This document shows positions 8,150-17,657 of a stretch of DNA of 64,000 nt, in pieces. The stretch lies in contig NZ_BMDR01000001.1 of assembly GCF_014635885.1 (NCBI RefSeq), positions 372,001 through 436,000 on the forward strand, written 5' to 3'. The position numbers and the translations under genes are program-made. The notes under the pieces were generated by a model. It saw only the letters and a program-made list of their open reading frames with translations. It did no database searches and was not told the DNA's origin. The first letter of the stretch is position 1. Every line of letters begins with the position of its first letter. This stretch comes from Acinetobacter vivianii (GTDB taxonomy: Bacteria; Pseudomonadota; Gammaproteobacteria; Pseudomonadales; Moraxellaceae).

Positions 8150-8240
8150 AAAAAACCTGTAAATTAAAATAATAACAACTCTATTTTTTATAAAAATAAA
8201 TAACTTGGTATAAATAAAAGTCGAAAAATCGAAGTAAACA

Positions 8241-8268
8241 ATGCCTTGAAAACGATTTCTCAAGGCAT
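8241..8268 (-). terminator. Hairpin downstream of the CirA-like receptor gene
   Basis: ATGCCTTGA (8241-8249) pairs exactly with TCAAGGCAT (8260-8268). On the minus strand it follows the receptor stop codon by 24 bp. The trailing sequence is only moderately T-rich, so it may attenuate rather than stop readthrough into the Fur-like gene. Confidence 0.5.
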
Positions 8269-8291
8269 CTTGTTGGGTACAATATTCAAAA

Positions 8292-10286
8292 TTAGAAGGT
8301 ATAGGTCAAACCGACGTAATAATTACGGCCCAGCTCTTTTTCATTAAATGTAATTCCCGCATCTTTGCCCTTTTTTTCAAGATCAACATCGGTCAGGTTG
8401 CGGATACCTGCACGTACAGTCACTGCTGGATCTACTTTGGCAGAGAGACCAATATTGACCAAGGTATAATCAGGTAGTTTTTTCTGATTAATGACCTGAT
8501 CACCGATATAACTTGCACCCGCCGTTAGAGTTAACCATTCAAGCGGTTTTAAATTAAGATTGGTATTGGCTTGCAGACGTGGACGTTCATCCAGGCGTTT
8601 ATGTGTTTCACTGTTTTTAGCATCAAGATAAGTCGCATTGGCATCGACAGAAAGCATAGGTAATAAATCAGCCTGTGCTGCAAGCTCTACCCCTTTGATT
8701 TTAACTCGCCCTAAATTTACCCAAGCAGCGCCAGTCGGCTTGGATTCACCGTTTGGATCTATGGTATAGGTAATATCACGGCTAATCATATCCTTAATTT
8801 CATTCTGGAATAAGGTCACACTCCCGTTCCACGTCGATTTACGGATTGAAGCACTAATTTCATAGTTATCACTGGTTTCAGGCTCAAGGTTTGGATTCCC
8901 CCATAAGGTACACCCTCCTCCACAACTGACTATGCCATAATCTTTAGTCATTTGTGCGAGAGACGGCGCTTTAAAGGCTTGTCCATAACCGCCCTTCAAC
9001 ACAATATCATGCGGTAATTGATAAACCAGATAAGCTTTTGGACTGAAATGGTGACCAAACACTTCATGATCATCATAACGACCAGACAAGGATAAAGTCA
9101 GCGGATCTGTGATATGAATGTCATCCTGTACAAAGACCGAAGTTGTGCTAACTGAAGCCTTACCTGAATTTTGATAAGTTACACCGTCTTTGACTTCCTG
9201 ATTATTGTATTCAACACCAGCAACAACGCCGTGAATACTGACATCGAAATTGCTATAAGCACGTAAATTGGTATTATTTTCTTTTAAAGTACGATGTTTA
9301 GGTTCATCAAAATCTGAATCATAGTCTTTAATTTCACTATTTTCCTGTTGCGCTGAAACGGTAGTTTTCCCCCAACTCCAGTCACCGCGATGTGTTAGGC
9401 CAACTGAATAACGTTCAATCTCCTGACTGGCAAAACCTTCACTTAAATAGTCCCAAGCTGGATAATATTGATAATCCGTCTGGCCATAAGGGCGTTCATC
9501 CTTGTTATATCCTAAGTCAAGATCAATATTTTGCTGATCATTGAGTTCATAACTAAGGGTTGAACGTAAATTCTGGGTTTTCTTGCCTTCGATATAATAC
9601 GCTGGCGTGGCTTGTTTACCTTGTGAGAACCACGCATCACGGTCATATTGTTCAGCTGAAATCGAAAGACCTAATTTATCGGTCAATGCACCAGATGCAG
9701 AGGCACCCAGACGATATTGCTGTTTTCCTGTACCGCGATCAACTATATGATATTCCGCATTAATTGCGCCCTGCCATTCATCTGTTGGCTTTTTGGTAAT
9801 AATGTTAATTACACCGCCAATCGCATCTGAACCATATAGCGCCGACATCGGGCCTCGAATGACTTCTACCCGCTCAATACTGGACAATGGAATCGAGCTA
9901 ATATCCAGATCGGCATCACGCCATAAGGCACCTGTAGAAGAAATACGTTTGCCATTCACTAGAATCAAGGTATATACCCCGTTTGATTCACGCACCCCAC
10001 GAATGGTCAACTTTTCACGACCACCGCCATTATAATTTTGCACCCCGACGGTTTTACCCAAGACTTCAGCCAGACTATTTGCTGCTGATTGTTCGATCTG
10101 CTCTTTGCTGACAACAGTGATAGAAGCAGGTGCTGTATCTGGGCTTTCTTCTGCCAGGCTGGCAGTGACGACGATCGTAGGTAAGGTCGTCCCCGCTTTC
10201 TGGGTTTGTTGATCTTCATTTGCGAATACTGCAAACGGCGTAAATGCTGCAATTGCAATCACTAATTTCTTCTTAGCCAAGACCAT
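8292..10286 (-). CDS. TonB-dependent catecholate siderophore receptor (CirA/PirA-like)
   Basis: This outer-membrane receptor has about 664 residues. It starts with a signal peptide ending around AVFAN, followed by the TonB box TIVVTAS. The plug at about 45-160 has the hallmark VEVIRGPMSALYGSDAIGGVINIITKKP. A beta-barrel ends YYVGLTYTF. The plug closely follows CirA, FepA and PirA catecholate receptors, which fits the DHB-based siderophore made by the locus. I prefer the ATG at 10286, which GAGGA precedes, although an in-frame ATG at 10322 also exists without a ribosome site. The upstream gap carries two Fur-box-like palindromes shared with the divergent RND pump gene. It is the likely receptor for the cognate siderophore. 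Confidence 0.9.
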   Translation of the reverse strand: MVLAKKKLVIAIAAFTPFAVFANEDQQTQKAGTTLPTIVVTASLAEESPDTAPASITVVSKEQIEQSAANSLAEVLGKTVGVQNYNGGGREKLTIRGVRESNGVYTLILVNGKRISSTGALWRDADLDISSIPLSSIERVEVIRGPMSALYGSDAIGGVINIITKKPTDEWQGAINAEYHIVDRGTGKQQYRLGASASGALTDKLGLSISAEQYDRDAWFSQGKQATPAYYIEGKKTQNLRSTLSYELNDQQNIDLDLGYNKDERPYGQTDYQYYPAWDYLSEGFASQEIERYSVGLTHRGDWSWGKTTVSAQQENSEIKDYDSDFDEPKHRTLKENNTNLRAYSNFDVSIHGVVAGVEYNNQEVKDGVTYQNSGKASVSTTSVFVQDDIHITDPLTLSLSGRYDDHEVFGHHFSPKAYLVYQLPHDIVLKGGYGQAFKAPSLAQMTKDYGIVSCGGGCTLWGNPNLEPETSDNYEISASIRKSTWNGSVTLFQNEIKDMISRDITYTIDPNGESKPTGAAWVNLGRVKIKGVELAAQADLLPMLSVDANATYLDAKNSETHKRLDERPRLQANTNLNLKPLEWLTLTAGASYIGDQVINQKKLPDYTLVNIGLSAKVDPAVTVRAGIRNLTDVDLEKKGKDAGITFNEKELGRNYYVGLTYTF

Positions 10287-10364
10287 TTTTATTGCATCCT
10301 CGGTGTTAATAACAATTTTCATTTGTTAATTGTTATCATTTGTAAAGTTTGCGAATCATAGCTA

Positions 10365-10383
10365 TTTATTGATAATCATTCAA
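10365..10383. promoter_or_regulatory. Fur-box-like palindrome (upstream copy)
   Basis: The core GATAATCATT at 10371-10380 lies in a 19-bp window matching 13 of 19 positions of the Escherichia coli Fur consensus by hand count. It is one of two such sites between the receptor and RND genes. Confidence 0.6.
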
Positions 10384-10404
10384 TAGTTGAAATTATTTTT
10401 ATTT

Positions 10405-10423
10405 GAAATTGATAATCATTCTT
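10405..10423. promoter_or_regulatory. Fur-box-like palindrome (downstream copy)
   Basis: The core GATAATCATT recurs at 10411-10420, 40 bp from the first copy, and the 19-bp window matches 15 of 19 consensus positions. Its place between two divergent starts suggests shared iron control of the receptor and the RND gene. Confidence 0.7.
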
Positions 10424-10510
10424 ATTTATGTAAAATTTAGTTATAATCGGCAATTTGAATATTGTTGTATTCCCCTATTCCTTAAACTTTATGCATAAGT
10501 AGATAAAATA

Positions 10511-13500
10511 ATGCTATCCCGTTTCTTTATTTTTCATCCGATTTTTGCATCAGTCATTGCTATTATCATTTTGATTTTAGGCTTCTTTTCTATTCTGGCA
10601 TTACCTGTTGAGCGTTATCCCAATCTTGCCCCGCCCAGTGTGACCGTTGCGACGGTTTATCGGGGGGCATCGGCTGAAACGGTCGAGGACAGTGTCACAC
10701 AGATTCTGGAACAGCAGATTAAAGGCATTGATCACCTGCTCTATTACACCTCTAATAGCGAATCTTCAGGCCGCAGTACGATTGATATCCATTTTAAAAT
10801 TGGTACGGATATTGATAAGGCCCAACTTCAAGTACAAAACCAGATGAATAGTGCCCTCAGTCGTCTCCCCGAACAGGTACAGCGTCAAGGTGTAAATATC
10901 TGGAAAACCACCGGTGATATGTTACTTATCGTCGGGGTTTATGATGAAACGGGTAAAGCCAACAATATTGACCTGTCCGATTATCTAGTGAATCACTTTG
11001 AACAGCCGCTGGCCCAGATTCAGGGCGTGGGAGAAGTTGATATCTTTGGATCGGCCTATGCCATGCGGATCTGGCTCAATCCGAATCAGCTTAAAAACTA
11101 TAAGTTAATGCCAAGTGATATCGAGAAGGCTTTAGAGGATTACAATACTCAAATTGCCGCGGGTTCAATTGGTTCTATGCCTGCCGCGGCGGATCAGAAT
11201 ATCTATGCCAAAGTGACCGCTGGCTCGCGTTTGAAAACCATTGATGATTTTAAGTCGGTTGTGGTCAAGGCCAATATTGATGGCAGTCTGGTCTATCTTA
11301 AAGATGTTGCCCGTGTTGAACTGGGCGCAGAAAATTATGAAAGTATTAATACCTTAAATGGCTTCCCTTCCGCGGGTTTAGGGATTTTTTTAAGTCCTGA
11401 TGCCAATGCCATTCAGACTTCAAAATTGATCAAGGATAAAATTGCGCAGTTGAGCCACCATTTACCTGCGGGTTATAAGATCGTTTATCCTCGTGACAAT
11501 ACGCCTTTTATTCAGGAATCGATCAAGCAGGTCATCTTTACTTTACTGGAAGCCGTGATTCTGGTGGTGCTGGTGATGTATCTATTTCTACAGAACTGGC
11601 GTGCGACCCTGATTCCGACGATTACTGTGCCAATTGTCATTTGTGGCACATTTATCATTCTGTATCTGGCAGGGATGAGTATTAATACCCTCACCCTATT
11701 TGCTTTGGTACTTGCGATCGGCTTGTTGGTGGACGATACCATTGTCGTGGTCGAGAATGTTGAGCGACTCATCCATGAAAAACAGCTCGATGTAAGAGAA
11801 GCCTGTCTGGCATCCATGCAGGAAATTAGTGGTGCCTTAATCGGGATTACCCTTGTTCTTACGGCGGTGTTTATTCCAATGGCCTTCTTTAGCGGCTCAA
11901 CGGGCATGATTTACCGTCAGTTTTCAATCACGCTGGTGGCAGCAATGCTCCTGTCGTTAATTGCCGCGATGATGATTACGCCAGCGCTCTGTTCTGTATT
12001 ACTCAAAAAGCAACAACCTAAACCTGTCTGGGGACAATATTTAGAACGCGGTGTTCACCGAATCAAAAATCTCTTTATTCAGTCAACCCAATACTTACTT
12101 CAATTCAGGTACTTTGCTTATCTGGGTGTTGCTACGCTGATTGTGCTACTGGCTTTAATTTATCGGGCTTTACCGACCAGTTTTATTCCGAATGAAGATC
12201 AGGGCCTACTGGCAGTACAATTTGCCTTGCAAGATAGTGCTTCTTTAGGCCAAACCCAAGCCGTGGGTAAACAGGTTAATGATTATCTGCTCAAACAAGA
12301 AGGCAAAAATATTAAAACCGTTCTAGTGGTCAATGGACAGAATTTCTCTGGACAAGGGCCAAATCTGGGGATGGCCTTTGTTTCATTGAAACACTGGGAT
12401 GAACGTCAAGGTGATGAAAATACCGCACCTGCCATTCGTGCACGCATGCAAAAGGATCTGTCAGATCTACTCCCAGCACGCGTGATGGTGGGTATGCCAG
12501 CCAGTGTCGCAGGTTTAGGACAATCGGATGCCATTGAATTATGGTTGCGTGACTTAACTGGCAAAGGGCGTGAATATTTACAACAACAATTTGCAGAGAT
12601 TGAAGGTCAGTCAGCCCATTATCCTGCTTTTAGTCAGCTCAGTCCTTTGGTCAGCGACAATAAAGCCGCCGTATATGTTCAACTGGATCAAAACAAGGCA
12701 AAAATGCTAGGTCTGGAACAAAGTGAAATCCGCTCTACCCTTTCTACGGCTTGGGGTGGCAGTTATGTTAATGATTTTGTTGAACGTGGTCGGATTAAAC
12801 GCATCATTATGCAAGGCGATACCGAATACCGTTCTAAACCTGAAGATTTACGCTACTGGCATGTGCGTAATCAATCTGGAGAAATGCTTCCCTTATCCCA
12901 CTTTGCCCAGACACACTGGACAGGTGGGCCTGAGGTATTAAACCGCTTTATGGGACTGGCGGCGATCCAGCTGGAGGCCAATGTTAGTGATGGATTTAGT
13001 TCAGGTCAGGCCATGCATCAACTCTCTGACTTAATTAACCAGCAATCAGGTGTAGATCTGGCTTGGAGTGGATTATCTTTACAGGAACAACAATCCAGTC
13101 ATCAGGCAATTTATCTGTATGTGATTTCGATTCTGTTTATTTTCCTGTGTCTGGCTGCCTTATATGAAAGCTGGAAAATTCCTTTCATTATCTTATTGGG
13201 TTTACCGCTCGGAATTACGGGGACGGTGGTTTTTGCATGGTTATTTGGATTGCCCAATGATGTTTATTTCCAGATTGCATTGCTCACGGCGATTGGATTG
13301 TCCTGTAAAAATGCCATTCTGATTGTTGAGTTTGCATCGACAGCACTTGCACAAGGACGAGATAAATATACCGCAGCGTATGAAGCCTTAGCTTTGCGCT
13401 TACGTCCCATTATCATGACATCACTGGCATTTGGTGCGGGGATTATTCCCTTAGTCTTTGCTACAGGCGCTGGTGCAGCCAGTCGTTATGAGATTGGCAT

Positions 13501-13666
13501 TAGTGTATTGGGCAGTGTAATTTTTGGGACGATCCTGATACCTTTATTTACCGCCTTCCTATTTGTCATGGTAAATAGCTGGGTCGGTTTGCCTAAACTG
13601 GAATGGCGAAATCTGGATATTTTATCCCGTATCCGAAATATGCGTATCAAGCAGGATGAATCTTGA
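10511..13666 (+). CDS. RND-family inner-membrane efflux transporter (AcrB-like)
   Basis: This 1051-residue proton-driven pump subunit has the AcrB architecture of two repeats, each with a large periplasmic loop, and twelve membrane segments. The start FFIFHPIFASVIAIIILILG is the first membrane helix. The proton-relay aspartates stand at 408-409 (LLVDDTIVVVENV) and the relay lysine at 933 (LSCKNAILIVEF). No periplasmic adaptor or outer-membrane channel gene lies beside it, so it must borrow partners. It is divergent from the catecholate receptor across two Fur-box-like sites and sits beside the DHB biosynthesis operon. Siderophore export is therefore the favoured role by inference, in the way RND pumps assist enterobactin and pyoverdine export elsewhere. 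A drug efflux role cannot be excluded. Confidence 0.85.
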   Translation: MLSRFFIFHPIFASVIAIIILILGFFSILALPVERYPNLAPPSVTVATVYRGASAETVEDSVTQILEQQIKGIDHLLYYTSNSESSGRSTIDIHFKIGTDIDKAQLQVQNQMNSALSRLPEQVQRQGVNIWKTTGDMLLIVGVYDETGKANNIDLSDYLVNHFEQPLAQIQGVGEVDIFGSAYAMRIWLNPNQLKNYKLMPSDIEKALEDYNTQIAAGSIGSMPAAADQNIYAKVTAGSRLKTIDDFKSVVVKANIDGSLVYLKDVARVELGAENYESINTLNGFPSAGLGIFLSPDANAIQTSKLIKDKIAQLSHHLPAGYKIVYPRDNTPFIQESIKQVIFTLLEAVILVVLVMYLFLQNWRATLIPTITVPIVICGTFIILYLAGMSINTLTLFALVLAIGLLVDDTIVVVENVERLIHEKQLDVREACLASMQEISGALIGITLVLTAVFIPMAFFSGSTGMIYRQFSITLVAAMLLSLIAAMMITPALCSVLLKKQQPKPVWGQYLERGVHRIKNLFIQSTQYLLQFRYFAYLGVATLIVLLALIYRALPTSFIPNEDQGLLAVQFALQDSASLGQTQAVGKQVNDYLLKQEGKNIKTVLVVNGQNFSGQGPNLGMAFVSLKHWDERQGDENTAPAIRARMQKDLSDLLPARVMVGMPASVAGLGQSDAIELWLRDLTGKGREYLQQQFAEIEGQSAHYPAFSQLSPLVSDNKAAVYVQLDQNKAKMLGLEQSEIRSTLSTAWGGSYVNDFVERGRIKRIIMQGDTEYRSKPEDLRYWHVRNQSGEMLPLSHFAQTHWTGGPEVLNRFMGLAAIQLEANVSDGFSSGQAMHQLSDLINQQSGVDLAWSGLSLQEQQSSHQAIYLYVISILFIFLCLAALYESWKIPFIILLGLPLGITGTVVFAWLFGLPNDVYFQIALLTAIGLSCKNAILIVEFASTALAQGRDKYTAAYEALALRLRPIIMTSLAFGAGIIPLVFATGAGAASRYEIGISVLGSVIFGTILIPLFTAFLFVMVNSWVGLPKLEWRNLDILSRIRNMRIKQDES

Positions 13667-13676
13667 TATATAAAAA

Positions 13677-13720
13677 TGCTGGATTGAAAAGGAAGTATTC
13701 TTTTCTATTTCAATCCAGCA
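13677..13720 (+). terminator. Perfect 13-bp hairpin after the RND gene
   Basis: TGCTGGATTGAAA (13677-13689) pairs exactly with TTTCAATCCAGCA (13708-13720), directly after the RND stop codon at 13666. There is no T-run. It may protect the 3' end or act with the terminator that follows. Confidence 0.5.
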
Positions 13721-13753
13721 AAATGATCAATTCACTAAAAAATTCTAAACAAT

Positions 13754-13784
13754 AAAAAATGGCAGTTTTAATCTGCCATTTTTT
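13754..13784. terminator. Bidirectional Rho-independent terminator
   Basis: A 12-bp perfect stem (13754-13765 with 13773-13784) begins with A6 and ends with T6. It serves both the RND gene and the convergent ent operon, whose last gene stops at 13801. Confidence 0.9.
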
Positions 13785-13800
13785 ATTGACTTATTTAAGC

Positions 13801-14670
13801 TTAAGCAACGAGTTTTTCAATCCATACATCTAATGTTGGTTGTTCGGCAAGATCCTCAAAACTCACTTTTGCGCCGTGTGCCTGCCATTTTCCAACCAGC
13901 GTCATTAAACGGACAGAGTCTAAACCGAGCATAAGTAAGTCGTCATGTAATTCGATTTCATGCACAGGGATTTGTAGCTGCTCGCTGACCGCAGCAATAA
14001 TGCCTTCCTTCGATAAAGCAGTAGCCATGTGCTTGAGATCCCACAAGCGCAGTACCTGACTGGTGGTCATGACCTGACCGCAGCGGGTACTGATATATTT
14101 CAATGCCATATCATGCTCAGCACGACTAAAATCCGCCATTGCATCGCCACAGACAAAGGGTTTGATATTGAGCATAAAGGCTTCTGCTGCACTCATGAGA
14201 CAGCCAATATGCGCATAAACCCCGCAAATCACCAATTGATCTCGGCCCCATTGTTGCATCAACTGCTCAAATTCAGAAAATTTAAAGGCGCTATATCGCC
14301 ATTTGGTTAAAACCGTATCTGCATCCGTAGCGGCGACATCAGGATGAATACGGGTAATTTGCGGATCTGCCTTTAAGCCTGTTCCCCAAAAGTCAGTCAA
14401 TAACTGACGATGCTCTGGAGTCTGGTCTCCAGGTTGTGCGGTATACACCACAGGAATGTTGAGTTGACGAGCCTGTTCAATAAGAGCCTGTGTATTTTTT
14501 AATAATTCAGGAATGGGGGCTTGTTGCTGATCATAGAAATCTAAGAAATATTGCTGCATATCATGAACCAGTAGAACTGACTGTTTGGCATCTAACTGCC
14601 AATGGGTTTTATTTTCAGTGAACTCATGGGCTTGAGGCATGGCATAACTGGCAATTTTAGGAATACTCAT
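13801..14670 (-). CDS. entB: Isochorismatase / aryl carrier protein (bifunctional)
   Basis: This 289-residue protein combines two functions of DHB siderophore synthesis. The isochorismatase domain (about 1-205; SVLLVHDMQQYFLDFY, CGVYAHIGCLMSA) hydrolyses isochorismate to 2,3-dihydro-2,3-DHB. The C-terminal aryl carrier domain (about 215-289) carries the phosphopantetheine serine in LGLDSVRL at Ser252 and holds DHB for the NRPS. The length matches EntB and DhbB. It is the last gene of the minus-strand run entA-entC-entE-entB and ends at a strong bidirectional terminator. The EntD-like transferase at 28620 is the expected activating enzyme. Confidence 0.95.
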   Translation of the reverse strand: MSIPKIASYAMPQAHEFTENKTHWQLDAKQSVLLVHDMQQYFLDFYDQQQAPIPELLKNTQALIEQARQLNIPVVYTAQPGDQTPEHRQLLTDFWGTGLKADPQITRIHPDVAATDADTVLTKWRYSAFKFSEFEQLMQQWGRDQLVICGVYAHIGCLMSAAEAFMLNIKPFVCGDAMADFSRAEHDMALKYISTRCGQVMTTSQVLRLWDLKHMATALSKEGIIAAVSEQLQIPVHEIELHDDLLMLGLDSVRLMTLVGKWQAHGAKVSFEDLAEQPTLDVWIEKLVA

Positions 14671-14712
14671 TACTTATTTCTCATCTTTTATAAATGACTT
14701 GTGGTGAAAGAA

Positions 14713-16362
14713 TTAAACGGTTTCGGTTTGGAGAAGCTGACGAAGCACTTTTTTATCGATTTTGCCAAAGGCGGTATAAGGAAACTGCTCGATAAATTCG
14801 ATTCGGTCAGGGATCTTATAGGTCGCTAAACCGTAGTCTTTTAAATATTGACGTAGCTGCATACCACGGCGGATCGCACTTGGATCGTTGTCCTGTGTTT
14901 GCCATGCAATAAAAGCACAACTTTTTTCGCCCAACATCTCGTCAGGCATCGCCACCAGCGCAGCTAGACGAACTTGAGGATGGGTGACCAACGCTTGTTC
15001 CACTTCTTCAGTTGCGATTTTTTCGCCGCCACGATTAATTTGTTCTTTTGAACGGCCTTCCACAACGATACAGCCGTCAGCCCGAATACGAACCAGATCA
15101 CCTGTGCGGTAGAAACCATCTGGCGTAAATGAACGTGCATTATGTTCGGGCGCCTTGTAATAACCACGAATGGTATATGGGCCGCGTGTGAGCAAATGCC
15201 CAATTTCGCCTGTTGCAACAGGTTGATCATGCTCATCAAGCACTAAGATTTCATCGTCGGCTGAGATCTTTAGGCCTTGGGTATGAATAATCTGTTCGGC
15301 CGACATATCAAAATGGGTGTAATTCACCAACCCTTCTGCCATACCAAACACTTGTTGCAATCTCACCTGAAAATCATCAATCAACCTACTGGCAACCGTA
15401 TCGGGTAAGCGCGCACCACCAACTTGTAAACAGCGTAAGGTGGACAAGATGTTATCCTGATCTTTGTCAGCTTTATCCATCCACGGACGAACTAAAGCAG
15501 GTACCAGACAGGCATCCGTTACGCTATGTTTACGTATCAAGGCAAAAGCGGTTTCAGGGCTTGGATCACTACCAAGAACGACTGCTCCTCCTGCATAGAA
15601 AATACCTAATGCACCTGCTGAGCTCATAGAAAAGTTATGAGCTGCGGGTAACACCATTAACAGACGGGAGCTTTGCTCAAGCTGGCAGATTTTGGCACTT
15701 TCTCGCACACTATATAAATAGTCATCATGTGTGCGGGGAATCAATTTAGGAATGCCTGTACTGCCGCCTGAGAGTTGCAAAAAGGCCACTTGATCTGCAC
15801 TGCTTGGGTGTATTGCCTGTTCCAAAATATCAGTTTTATGCAACAGCGCCGCAAGATCTGAAAACTCGGCTGCATCTCCTAAAACAAAGATATGCTGTAA
15901 CGCTGGATTGGCTTGCTGGCATTTACGTGCCAATTCACGGTAATCAAACTTTTGTGCCCCGAAGTCAGCACAGAAATAAGCGCTTGCCTGAGTTTGCTGG
16001 AAAAAGCTATTCAGCTCAGCATGTCTATGTGCAGGTAATGACATAATAGGCAATGCACCTAAACGGATCAGGGCAAAAAACACCACATAGAACTGGTAAC
16101 AGTTAGGCATTTGTACCACAGCTTTATCACCTGCACGTAAACCCTGTTGATAGAGGTTATTGGCACAAAAACTGACAAGCTGGTTAAATTGTTGATAATT
16201 AAGCGCTATGTCTGCATCGAAGATGGCAATATTCTCAGGGAACTGTTGTGCAGATTGCTGTAAAAAATCACTGAGATTCTGTCCGATCCAGTAGCCCTTT
16301 TCGCGATAGCGTGTCGCAAATGCCTCAGGATAAGGCACTGCGCCTTCTAGATAATTTTGCAT
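14713..16362 (-). CDS. entE: 2,3-dihydroxybenzoate-AMP ligase
   Basis: This 549-residue stand-alone adenylation enzyme activates DHB as the acyl-adenylate and loads it onto the aryl carrier domain of EntB. The ATP-binding loop LSGGSTGIPKLIPRTHDDY is near residue 195. The motifs [20 protein letters not shown] and the C-terminal catalytic lysine segment AFGKIDKKVL are all present. The start PYPEAFATRYREKGYW is the usual one for EntE/DhbE. The start codon lies within 5 bases of the entC stop, with GGAAGG inside the end of entC, so translation is probably coupled. Confidence 0.95.
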   Translation of the reverse strand: MQNYLEGAVPYPEAFATRYREKGYWIGQNLSDFLQQSAQQFPENIAIFDADIALNYQQFNQLVSFCANNLYQQGLRAGDKAVVQMPNCYQFYVVFFALIRLGALPIMSLPAHRHAELNSFFQQTQASAYFCADFGAQKFDYRELARKCQQANPALQHIFVLGDAAEFSDLAALLHKTDILEQAIHPSSADQVAFLQLSGGSTGIPKLIPRTHDDYLYSVRESAKICQLEQSSRLLMVLPAAHNFSMSSAGALGIFYAGGAVVLGSDPSPETAFALIRKHSVTDACLVPALVRPWMDKADKDQDNILSTLRCLQVGGARLPDTVASRLIDDFQVRLQQVFGMAEGLVNYTHFDMSAEQIIHTQGLKISADDEILVLDEHDQPVATGEIGHLLTRGPYTIRGYYKAPEHNARSFTPDGFYRTGDLVRIRADGCIVVEGRSKEQINRGGEKIATEEVEQALVTHPQVRLAALVAMPDEMLGEKSCAFIAWQTQDNDPSAIRRGMQLRQYLKDYGLATYKIPDRIEFIEQFPYTAFGKIDKKVLRQLLQTETV

Positions 16363-16363
16363 A

Positions 16364-17596
16364 TTATTTTACCTTCCCCATGATGTGTTCAGATGAAAAC
16401 CCAAAACCATCTAATACAGTCCTAAATTTGGCCGCAGTTTCTGCATGCTCTGCACTTGGATCAGATGCAGCAACAATGCCTGCTCCTGCAAATAGGCGGG
16501 CGATATTGTGCTGGATACGTGCGCAACGAACGGTGACAGACCATTCGCCATTGCCTTGGGCATCTGCCCAACCCATTGTTCCGGCAAAAAGCTCCCGATT
16601 AAAGGGTTCCAGTTGCTCAATCAAACCTTTCGCTACTGTTGTTGGCTGCCCACAGATCGCCGGTGTTGGATGCAGTTTTTCAACCAAATCGAAAACGTGA
16701 ATGTCTTTGTTTTTCAATTCACCTTCAATACGGCTGGCTAGATGCCATAAACGTTGGGTTCTAATGAGTGAAGGTTGTTTTGGAATATGTAGTTTTTTAC
16801 AGAAAGGACTTAATTGATCCGCGATCATTTCGATCACAACCGCATGTTCATGCTGATCTTTTGCGGAAGCCAATAATTGTTGTGCATTGTGCTGATCCTG
16901 AATCGGATCTGTATCTCGTGCCAAAGTACCAGCGACGGGTTTACTCCAGACCTGAGTCCCCTGTTTAGCGACCAAAAGTTCAGGACTTGCGCCAACAAAC
17001 CAGCCTTCATGTGCCGAATCGCGGGCAACTGCATAATTATAGCCTTCGGGATTATCTTGACTTAAATGATAAAAGAGCTGGGAGATATCAATATCATCAG
17101 ACAGTTCTAATTCTAAAATTCTGGCAAGTACGGCTTTATTCAATTCACCTTGCTGCATTTTATGCACCAGTTCAGCGACTTGAGCTTGATATTGCTCACC
17201 AGAAGGAATAAAGCGGGCCTGTTCTATCGTACTTGCTGTTATTTCTTTATGAGATGAGGTGTAAAGTAGCTTTTGATAAAATTTCACCTCATCCATCAGC
17301 ATAAGATTGACATCTTGCGCGTTGGAAAATGGAATCCCGCCGAGAATCTTTGCCTGTGGATGGCCTTGTTGAATCACCTGATTCAGTTGAGATCGTGCCT
17401 GTTTTAACCAGTCAGATAAATGACTGTCTGGCGCAATATCGATATCCTGCAATTTATGCTGGCTTTTCAGGACATAGTCTGGCGTTGTAAAGTAGAAACC
17501 CGCATCGCGATCACATTGCAAGATTTCTTGGGCGAATGCCACCCGACTTTCGGTATAGTTTTCTTTTTGAATAAAATAGGGATGTTGTATAGACAT
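16364..17596 (-). CDS. entC: Isochorismate synthase
   Basis: This 410-residue chorismate-utilising enzyme of the EntC/DhbC class converts chorismate to isochorismate, the entry step to 2,3-DHB. Recognisable segments are KAVLARILEL near 155, SPELLVAKQG near 205, the metal-binding HPTPAICGQPT near 322 and FAGTMGWADAQGNGEWSV near 350. The last two form the active site with magnesium. The length is normal. It follows entA by 61 bp and has a strong AAGGAG ribosome site before the ATG at 17596. Confidence 0.95.
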   Translation of the reverse strand: MSIQHPYFIQKENYTESRVAFAQEILQCDRDAGFYFTTPDYVLKSQHKLQDIDIAPDSHLSDWLKQARSQLNQVIQQGHPQAKILGGIPFSNAQDVNLMLMDEVKFYQKLLYTSSHKEITASTIEQARFIPSGEQYQAQVAELVHKMQQGELNKAVLARILELELSDDIDISQLFYHLSQDNPEGYNYAVARDSAHEGWFVGASPELLVAKQGTQVWSKPVAGTLARDTDPIQDQHNAQQLLASAKDQHEHAVVIEMIADQLSPFCKKLHIPKQPSLIRTQRLWHLASRIEGELKNKDIHVFDLVEKLHPTPAICGQPTTVAKGLIEQLEPFNRELFAGTMGWADAQGNGEWSVTVRCARIQHNIARLFAGAGIVAASDPSAEHAETAAKFRTVLDGFGFSSEHIMGKVK

Positions 17597-17657
17597 TGAC
17601 TATACTCCTTTTACGACATCTTATTTTTAAGTTTTAAAGTGTTAAGAATTTATGTTT

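Noticed and set aside
8150..8263. Upstream extension of the Fur-like gene
   Set aside because: It has hydrophobic and lysine-rich non-family sequence. The ATG at 8149 has a ribosome site and starts the Fur fold.
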